Under the pieces are notes generated by a model. The model was not told where the DNA came from. It ran no database searches and worked only from the letters and a program-made list of their open reading frames with translations. A program made the translations under genes and the position numbers. Positions 58,936 to 64,000 of a stretch of 64,000 nt of DNA are shown one piece after another. The number at the start of each line of letters is the position of its first letter. Within the stretch, counting starts at the first letter, position 1. This stretch comes from Actinoplanes nipponensis (GTDB taxonomy: Bacteria; Actinomycetota; Actinomycetes; Mycobacteriales; Micromonosporaceae): positions 1 to 64,000 of the forward strand of contig NZ_BOMQ01000018.1 of assembly GCF_016862275.1 (NCBI RefSeq), read 5' to 3'.

Positions 58936-60102
58936 GTGTCCCCTGCACGTCTGCTGGCCGGGACGGCCCTGCTGGCTGCCGCCCTGCTCGCCGCCCCCGC
59001 GCCCGCCCGGGCCGCCCCGGCGCCCGGGTGGGCGCAGCCCGGCTACGGCCCCGGCGACACCTACTACAACCCGGCCGAGTCGGTGATCAACGCCGGCACT
59101 GTCGACGCCGTGCGGCGGCGGTGGACCGTCGCCCTGCCCGAGGCGCCGCAGCGGTGCGCCCGGGCCGCCGAGCCCGTCGTCGCCGGCGGCCGGGTCTTCG
59201 CGCCCACCGAGACCGGCATCGTGGCGTACCAGGCCGGGACCGGCCGACCGTCGTGGCGGTTCGACTGGCCGTACCCCGAGGACGAGACCACCCCGCACCT
59301 GGCGGTGGCCGGGGACCTGCTGATCGTGGCCAACTCCGGCTGCCAGTCGCAGAGCGACCCGGACGGCACGGTCCGCGCCCTCAGCGCCGTCTCGGGCCGG
59401 CTGGTGTGGACGGTGTCGCTGCCGGCCCCGGTCGAGTCGCTGGTCGTCGACCGGGGGATCGCGGTGGTCTCCGGCGAGTCGGCCTCCGACAGCCCGGCGG
59501 TGGTCGGCCTGAGCGTCGCCGACGGCACGCGGCGCTGGCAGCTGGCCGGCCACTCGTCCGCCGGGGTGTCGGCCGGCGGCCGGGTGCTGGTCGGCCGGGT
59601 GGGCGCCGCGGGCACGTCCGCGCTGTCCGTGACCAGCGGCCGGATGCTGTGGACCAGGGCGGCCGCCTGGACCGGCCGGGCCGCGGACCCGGCCGGGGAC
59701 CGCTTCTACGCCTCCGACGCCCGCAACGCGATGCTCTGCCTCGACGCCGCCACCGGCGCGGTGGTGTGGTCGGCCGCCCGCAAGGGCAGCGCGCTGATCG
59801 CCGCCGACGGCCGGCGGGTCTACCGGGCCATGGGCCCGGCCGTCGAGGCCCTGGACGCGCGGACCGGCGCGCGCCGGTGGACGGCGTCCCTGCCGGGCCA
59901 CGCCGGCCAGCCGGTACGCGCCGGCGGCCTGCTCTACACCACCGTGGACGGCGGCCGGCCGCTCGGCATCCTCAACGCCGCGACCGGGACCCGGGCCTCG
60001 GCGGGCACCCGGATCGGCGCCGTCCCGGGCGGGAACGTGGTCGTGACCGGCGGCTGGGTCTACGCCCTGAAGCGGGGCGCCCTCTCCGGCTACGCGCGCT
60101 GA
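58936..60102 (+). CDS. Secreted PQQ-like beta-propeller protein
   Basis: A 388-residue exported protein. Residues 1-27 are a signal peptide (RLLAGTALLAAALLAAPAPA, ending RA). The mature part consists of repeated blades with VxxG(R/G)xF and GTGRPSWRFDW, SGRLVWTVSLPAP, GTRRWQLAGH and TGARRWTASLPGH, the alternating Trp pattern of PQQ-type propellers. Catalytic calcium/PQQ ligands are not evident, so it may be a scaffold or binding protein. GGGAGGA precedes the GTG. Confidence 0.85.
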   Translation: MSPARLLAGTALLAAALLAAPAPARAAPAPGWAQPGYGPGDTYYNPAESVINAGTVDAVRRRWTVALPEAPQRCARAAEPVVAGGRVFAPTETGIVAYQAGTGRPSWRFDWPYPEDETTPHLAVAGDLLIVANSGCQSQSDPDGTVRALSAVSGRLVWTVSLPAPVESLVVDRGIAVVSGESASDSPAVVGLSVADGTRRWQLAGHSSAGVSAGGRVLVGRVGAAGTSALSVTSGRMLWTRAAAWTGRAADPAGDRFYASDARNAMLCLDAATGAVVWSAARKGSALIAADGRRVYRAMGPAVEALDARTGARRWTASLPGHAGQPVRAGGLLYTTVDGGRPLGILNAATGTRASAGTRIGAVPGGNVVVTGGWVYALKRGALSGYAR

Positions 60103-60151
60103 GCGGTGCTTCCCGGTTGACCGGCTCCCGCCGTACCCGAAGGATCGCGGG

Positions 60152-60526
60152 GTGGCAGCAGCGCGGCAGGACGCCCGCCCCGACCGGCACCGGGTGGTCG
60201 CGGCCGACCTGGCCGCGCTCGGCGACGACGAGCTGGCCGCCCGGCTGGCCGCCGCCACCCTGCTGGGCGTGGGGATCGGCGGCCGCACCGCCCGGCTCGA
60301 GGTGGGCGGGGCGCCGGTGTTCGTCAAGCGGATGCGGCTGACCGACCGGGAGCGGCGCCCCGGGTCCGTGGTCCACTTCGACGCGCACCCCGGCAACGTC
60401 CTCGCCGACGGTCCCGTACCCGGCCCGGGAGCTGCGCTCGGCCGGCCGGGTCGCCGCCGCGGTCCACCCGGCCGTGCCATCGGTGAACGCAGGGTGAGTC
60501 AGCCGGGTGGATCCGGGGGCGGCTAG
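60152..60526 (+). pseudogene. Internally deleted kinase-like gene remnant
   Basis: A 124-codon frame holds two pieces of an aminoglycoside-phosphotransferase/protein-kinase-like fold brought together: an N-terminal GVGIGGRTARLEVGG with the lysine in VFVKRMRL, then directly VVHFDAHPGNVLADG, the catalytic loop. In a normal kinase these are more than 100 residues apart, so a large internal deletion is implied. After the catalytic loop the frame turns into low-complexity Gly/Pro/Arg and lacks the metal-binding DFG-like region. It is unlikely to be active. Confidence 0.65.
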
Positions 60527-61095
60527 CGCGGCGACCAGAAGGGGTCGCGGCCGATGAAGCCCAGCAGCCCGGTCTGGGCGTCCGCGCCGGCGGGCACGTC
60601 GACCCGGGGACCGTACTGGCCGGACGAGCGGAGAACCTCCTCCATCTGTTCCATCCCGGCCAGGAGCAGGGCGCAGAACTCGGGGTCCAGCCGGTCGTCC
60701 TGGCCGGAGGCCCGGGCCAGGTCCCAGGTGTGCAGGAAGACGTCGGTGACGTAGAACTGGTCGATCGCCGTCGCGAGCGGCAGGCGGCCGATGTGCTCGT
60801 GGGTGAATTCCCGGGTCGCGGTCCGGGGATCGTCCAGCACGGCCTGCACGCCGTCGCAGTGCACCGTCCAGGCCAGCACCGGATCCCGGTCCGCGGACGG
60901 TCCGCGGGGCAGGTCGAGGCCGGCGCCCTCGGCGAGGAAGTCGTGGCACCAGTCGGTCAGGTGCCCGACGACGTCCCGGGCGGCCCAGCCGGCGACCGGG
61001 GACGGCGCGTCCCAGGACCGGGTGCCGCGGACCCGGTCGGTGAACACTGCGGCGATCTGGCGGTGACGGTCGGCCGGGAGCTCAGGCAGCGTCAT
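60523..61095 (-). CDS. TIGR03086 family (DinB/MDMPI-like) metal-binding protein
   Basis: A 190-residue four-helix-bundle protein of the maleylpyruvate isomerase N-terminal/DinB group. The metal-ligand histidines are likely in DVVGHLTDWCHDFL and VTDVFLHTWDLAR; VAGWAARDVVGHL is the family signature around residue 33. Such proteins may be mycothiol-dependent transferases or isomerases. It is the last gene of an ArsR-SRPBCC-TIGR03086 operon, overlapping the SRPBCC gene by 14 bp. Confidence 0.88.
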   Translation of the reverse strand: MTLPELPADRHRQIAAVFTDRVRGTRSWDAPSPVAGWAARDVVGHLTDWCHDFLAEGAGLDLPRGPSADRDPVLAWTVHCDGVQAVLDDPRTATREFTHEHIGRLPLATAIDQFYVTDVFLHTWDLARASGQDDRLDPEFCALLLAGMEQMEEVLRSSGQYGPRVDVPAGADAQTGLLGFIGRDPFWSPR

Positions 61096-61564
61096 CGGTG
61101 GCCATCCTTTCCAGCTTCGCGTAACCCTGGTCGAGGCCGACCTCCATGCCGGAGCGCAGCCACGCGTCGCGGGCCTCGAAGCTGTCCACCAGCGACTGCG
61201 TCCGCAGCCGGCTCCGCCCGCCGCCGAGATCGTCGAACCACGTGGTCACCAGCAGAACCGCGTCGGGATTGCCGGCGTAGGAGAACGTCTGCACGATCCG
61301 CTCCTCACGCACCTCGTGGAAGCAGCCGCGGAACGCGTACTCCCGGCCCTCGCCCGACGAGACGTACCGCCAGCTGCCCCCGGTGGTCGCGTCCCAGTGC
61401 TCGATCCGGGTGGACAGGGCGTCGGGGCCGATCCACCGGGCGAACCAGGCCGGATCGGTGTGGGCGCGGAAGAGTCGCCCGGGCGGCGCGGCGAAGTCAC
61501 GCGTCGTCCGGATGACCGGTAGTCGCGGATCGGCCTCGATGGTCGTCCCGGTGATCCTGTCCAT
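61082..61564 (-). CDS. SRPBCC (AHSA1-type) domain protein
   Basis: A 160-residue START/Bet v1-like protein of the AHSA1 group. RTTRDFAAPPGRLFRAHTDP, WFARWIGPDAL and GGSWRYVSSGEGREYAFRG are the family landmarks, and the last helix is EVGLDQGYAKLERMA. These proteins bind hydrophobic ligands in a deep cavity; many are encoded beside ArsR regulators. The ATG lies within the 3' end of the ArsR gene, with a 68-bp overlap, so translational coupling is likely. Confidence 0.9.
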   Translation of the reverse strand: MDRITGTTIEADPRLPVIRTTRDFAAPPGRLFRAHTDPAWFARWIGPDALSTRIEHWDATTGGSWRYVSSGEGREYAFRGCFHEVREERIVQTFSYAGNPDAVLLVTTWFDDLGGGRSRLRTQSLVDSFEARDAWLRSGMEVGLDQGYAKLERMATDDAA

Positions 61565-61892
61565 GCTCGTCTCCCTCCATCTGCGCCAGCACCGCGTCCA
61601 GCCGGCGGTGGCGCTGCTCGGCCCGGCGGCGGTAGCGCTCTGTCCAGGCGTCCATCAGGTCGAAGGTCGCGACCTCGAGGCGCACGGACCGCGGCTGCGG
61701 GCCGGGCGGCCGGCTGACCAGCCCGGCGTCCTCGAGCACCCGCAGATGCTTGTAGACGGCCTGCAGGGTCATCCGGTACGGCTCGGCGAGCTGACTCACG
61801 GTGGCGTCGCCGTCCGCCAGCCGGGCCACCATGTCGCGCCGGGTCGGATCCGCCAGCGCGGAGAACACCGGGGTGAGCCCGTCGGCCGCCAT
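61497..61892 (-). CDS. ArsR family transcriptional regulator
   Basis: A 131-residue winged-helix repressor. FSALADPTRRDMVARLADGD and MTLQAVYKHLRVLEDAGLVS (about residues 9-60) are the ArsR helix-turn-helix; the cysteine metal-site of ArsR/SmtB is absent, so the signal is not a metal bound there. It is first in the operon with SRPBCC and TIGR03086 genes, and a 20-bp palindrome just upstream is its probable autoregulatory operator. The C-terminal His/Asp-rich tail overlaps the next gene. Confidence 0.92.
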   Translation of the reverse strand: MAADGLTPVFSALADPTRRDMVARLADGDATVSQLAEPYRMTLQAVYKHLRVLEDAGLVSRPPGPQPRSVRLEVATFDLMDAWTERYRRRAEQRHRRLDAVLAQMEGDEHGQDHRDDHRGRSATTGHPDDA

Positions 61893-61905
61893 GGTCTGCC
61901 CCGCC

Positions 61906-61925
61906 TTTCAACTAGCTGGTTTAAA
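61906..61925. promoter_or_regulatory. ArsR operator candidate
   Basis: TTTCAACTAGCTGGTTTAAA is an imperfect 20-bp palindrome centred on AGCT with six of eight arm positions matching. It starts 13 bp before the ArsR ATG. The form resembles AACCANNTNGTT-like sites upstream of ArsR-SRPBCC operons. AT-rich flanks suggest the promoter overlaps it. Confidence 0.6.
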
Positions 61926-61998
61926 GAACCGTAGGCGGGTCCGGCCGGGCCGTCAACCCACTCTTGCCAAGACTGGTCTGTAATGCAAAGCTATCGGC

Positions 61999-62727
61999 AT
62001 GACACACGAATCTGCCTCGCAGGGGGAGTCGCCCCGCGAACTGTTGGCGGCCGTGCACGACCTGACCCGCCAGGTCCGTCTCGCCCAGCGGGCCACCTGG
62101 TTCCCGCTGCTGGTCTTCGCGGCGATCACCCTGGCCGCGGTCCCCGTCTACCGGTACGCGCCCTACGTCGACCTGTTCGACACCTGCAGAACCCGCGGCG
62201 ACCAGCACGTCTGCTCGGGCGAGAACCCGGTCGTGCTGGGCTACTGGACGGTCGCGCTGGTGCTCGCGTACGCGGTGATCGCGGTCTTCTCCGTCAGCCG
62301 GTCCCGTCGGCGCGGCGTGGGCACCCCCGTCCGGCCGTACGTCGTCGCCGGTGTCGTGCTGGCCGTGCTCATGGCGGCCCTGTCGATCTGGCTGGTGTTC
62401 CACCCGCTCCTGCCCGCGCCCGCCGATCCCTTCGGCGACCCGGCCGAGGTCCGGGTCGGGCCGCTCGTCCAGCTGGTGCACGGGCTCGCCAGCCCCCTGA
62501 CAGTCATCGGCCTGGCCCTGCTGGTGCTCGCCTGGGTGGAACGGCACTGGGCGCTGCTGGCCTACAGCCTGGGCTTCCTGGCGACGGTGGCGGTGCTGGG
62601 CAGCCGGTGGATCGACTCGCCCTCCCTGTGGTGGTTCCTGCCCGACCTGCTCGTCCCGGCGGCGGTGCTGCTGCTGGGCGCCGCGGCCTTCGCGCCGGCC
62701 CGCCCGGCCGGCGAGGTACGGCGGTGA
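61999..62727 (+). CDS. Four-helix membrane protein of unknown function
   Basis: A 242-residue protein. A short cytoplasmic N-terminus (LLAAVHDLTRQVRLAQRATW) leads to helices at about residues 33-52, 84-104, 115-136, 165-180, 185-200 and 210-230. The loop TCRTRGDQHVCSGENP contains two cysteines that could pair outside the cell. No family was recognised. It overlaps a winged-helix regulator gene (GTGA), so the two are one operon, a common arrangement in actinobacteria. Confidence 0.78.
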   Translation: MTHESASQGESPRELLAAVHDLTRQVRLAQRATWFPLLVFAAITLAAVPVYRYAPYVDLFDTCRTRGDQHVCSGENPVVLGYWTVALVLAYAVIAVFSVSRSRRRGVGTPVRPYVVAGVVLAVLMAALSIWLVFHPLLPAPADPFGDPAEVRVGPLVQLVHGLASPLTVIGLALLVLAWVERHWALLAYSLGFLATVAVLGSRWIDSPSLWWFLPDLLVPAAVLLLGAAAFAPARPAGEVRR

Positions 62728-63053
62728 CGGCCGAGCACCCGGCCAACGGCCTCGACGACGTCGTGCACCAGCGCGTCCGGCTCGGCATCATGGCCATCGC
62801 GCACCAGGCCCGCCAGGTCGAGTTCGGCTTCCTGCGGACCACCCTGCAGCTGACCGCCGGCAACCTCGGGCAGCACCTGGCCGTGCTGGAGAAGGCCGGG
62901 CTGATCCGGATCGACAAGGGCTACGAGGGCCGGCGCCCGCGCACCTGGGTGGTCCTGACCGCCGCCGGCCAGGACGCCCTGCGCGCCGAGGTGGCCCACC
63001 TCAAGCAGCTCATCCAGCAGGTCGAACAGGCGGACGCCGCGCCGGCCACCTAG
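62724..63053 (+). CDS. Winged-helix transcriptional regulator (ArsR/MarR-like)
   Basis: A 109-residue DNA-binding protein. LRTTLQLTAGNLGQHLAVLE and KAGLIRIDKGYEGRRPRTWV form the helix-turn-helix and wing, and the C-terminal helix LRAEVAHLKQLIQQVEQ suits dimerisation. This matches the short MarR-like (HTH_27) regulators typically paired with membrane proteins, as here. The GTG overlaps the membrane protein stop. It converges with the next gene with a 4-bp overlap. Confidence 0.88.
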   Translation: MTAEHPANGLDDVVHQRVRLGIMAIAHQARQVEFGFLRTTLQLTAGNLGQHLAVLEKAGLIRIDKGYEGRRPRTWVVLTAAGQDALRAEVAHLKQLIQQVEQADAAPAT

Positions 63054-63808
63054 CGGCCGTTGGTGGCGTCGTCCTCGGCGACCCGCTCCTCGCCGCGGCG
63101 GCGCAGCATCTTCAGGCCGGGCAGCCCGATGATGGCCAGGTGCAGGTCGTTGGTGACCTCCAGCAGCGAGTGCAGGTCCGGCCCGACCTGGTCGAGCTTG
63201 CCCAGCAACGGCATCACGTCCTCGGTCAGGTGCCGGCGCAGCCGGGGCAGCTCGTCGATCATCCGGATGGCCGCGGTGACCTCCTCCGGCGTCAGCTCCT
63301 CGATGAAGCGGACGGCGAGCGGCGCCGCGCGGCGCAGGGCGGGCGCGTACCCGTCGAGCAGCTCGCGGGCCTCGGCCGAGGTCGCCGACGCCTGCCGGAC
63401 CACCCCGGACGCCGCGCCGGTGATCTGCCCGGCGTCCGCGACGATCGCCGACGCGCCGGTCACGGCGGCGGCGGCGCCCTTCACGGTCGCCGAGGCGCCG
63501 TCCACGACCAGCGCGGCCCGGGCCGCCGTGGCGGTGACCTCGTCCACGGCCAGGGCGGCCGCCGCCATGATCACCTTTGTCTCCCGGAGCGTGCTCTCGA
63601 TGCCGTCGACCACGCCGTCCACGCGGCCGACCAGGGCCTCGGCGCTCTCGGCGAGCATCGTCATGCGGCTGACGAGCAGCTCCGTCTGGCCCAGCAGGCC
63701 GAGCACGCGGAAGGGGACGGTCGCGAGCGTGGCCGCCGTCTCCACCACCTGACCGACCGCGTAACGGGTGATCTCGACGAACGCGGCGGGTGACGGGAGC
63801 AGCGGCAT
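63050..63808 (-). CDS. Conserved coiled-coil-like protein of unknown function
   Basis: A 252-residue protein rich in Ala, Val and Thr with long helical, heptad-like stretches: RMTMLAESAEALVGRVDGVV, the Ala-rich part VTATAARAALVVDGASATV and AAVTGASAIVADAGQITGAA. Conserved ends are FVEITRYAVGQVVET and LTEDVMPLLGKLDQVGPDLH. Related actinobacterial proteins are annotated without function. I chose MPLLPSPAAF because CACAAT lies 6 nt before it (leaderless type). Confidence 0.72.
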   Translation of the reverse strand: MPLLPSPAAFVEITRYAVGQVVETAATLATVPFRVLGLLGQTELLVSRMTMLAESAEALVGRVDGVVDGIESTLRETKVIMAAAALAVDEVTATAARAALVVDGASATVKGAAAAVTGASAIVADAGQITGAASGVVRQASATSAEARELLDGYAPALRRAAPLAVRFIEELTPEEVTAAIRMIDELPRLRRHLTEDVMPLLGKLDQVGPDLHSLLEVTNDLHLAIIGLPGLKMLRRRGEERVAEDDATNGR

Positions 63809-63897
63809 GCGCCCATTGTGCCCGCCGTGACCAGTGACAAACCGTGAGGGACGGCGAGCGCCCGGTAGTACGTTTTGGCATCCCGCGCCGGGCACGG

Positions 63898-63903
63898 CAC
63901 TAT
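63898..63903 (+). promoter_or_regulatory. -10 box of a leaderless promoter (partial gene at window end)
   Basis: CACTAT lies 6 nt before the GTG at 63910. It supports that start over an ATG at 63905 in another frame. Confidence 0.4.
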
Positions 63904-63909
63904 GCATGG

Positions 63910-64000
63910 GTGCGACGAACCCGGCTCTTGATCTTCGCGATCGCGACAGTGGTGATCCTCGGCGGCGCGTCCCTGATCGGCCTGGGCATGCAGGCCGACA
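63910..64000 (+). CDS. N-terminus of a secreted or membrane-anchored protein (partial)
   Basis: The first 30 codons run off the window. They read as a basic start (RRTR) followed by a hydrophobic helix, LLIFAIATVVILGGASLIGL, then GMQAD, which is a signal peptide or signal anchor. Nothing further can be said about function. Confidence 0.6.
   Translation, partial: MRRTRLLIFAIATVVILGGASLIGLGMQAD

Overview
The window is very GC-rich DNA with dense, mostly overlapping genes, GTG starts about as common as ATG, and third codon positions that are almost all G or C. Together with the gene families present (wHTH and TetR/GntR regulators, HisKA_3/LuxR two-component pairs, secreted PGRP amidases, a streptogrisin-type protease), this points to a filamentous actinomycete, probably of the Micromonosporaceae (Actinoplanes-like). 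That taxonomic call is inference. No rRNA, tRNA, CRISPR array, insertion sequence or prophage was seen. Many genes have a TANNNT-like -10 box 6-7 nt before the start codon and no Shine-Dalgarno sequence, so they are probably leaderless.

Layout. 1-4.1 kb: a hexanucleotide repeat, a MerR regulator, a SEC-C protein, then a tightly overlapping tryptophan-to-anthranilate operon (kynA, kynU and an amidohydrolase that may serve as the formamidase). 4.1-9 kb: an oxidoreductase, a methyltransferase, a YqeB-like membrane protein and a two-component system. 9-15.8 kb: a carbohydrate block (GH130, a predicted six-hairpin glycosidase, two GT4 glycosyltransferases, a GH13 alpha-glucosidase). 15.9-25 kb: methyltransferase, CocE-type hydrolase with a divergent TetR, a GntR-TetR fusion with a divergent flavin monooxygenase, TspO, NUDIX, VOC and a large ATPase-LuxR regulator. 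25-31 kb: an ECF sigma factor behind a long inverted repeat, a secreted PGRP amidase and a membrane GGDEF-EAL protein. 31-44.6 kb: metabolic and secreted proteins, including a sugar kinase, a beta-propeller protein, a lipoprotein, a cysteine hydrolase/GlxA pair, a PLP enzyme, a HAD phosphatase, a second PGRP amidase, DUF389 and XdhC. 44.6-51.6 kb: an FAD oxidoreductase, membrane proteins, a second two-component system and an alpha/beta hydrolase.

51.6-56.3 kb is the most unusual part. It holds a perfect hairpin, a truncated remnant of ribosomal protein bL36, a membrane protein with an L7/L12-like C-terminus, an SsuE-type FMN reductase and a flavin reductase behind a 41-codon upstream reading frame. 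On the other strand are a 27-residue leader peptide with the look of actinobacterial cysteine-attenuation leaders, an orphan winged-helix regulator and an FAD/NAD(P)-binding protein. Related CCTAT/ATAGG inverted repeats mark the promoters. I read this as a sulfur-responsive flavin module. It is followed by a frameshifted ArsR-type pseudogene joined to a lectin-like fragment.

56.5-64 kb: a secreted S1 protease with a strong terminator, a cytochrome P450, a secreted PQQ-type propeller, a kinase remnant, an ArsR-SRPBCC-DinB operon with a visible operator, a membrane protein/regulator pair, a coiled-coil-like protein and the start of a membrane-anchored or secreted protein cut by the window end.
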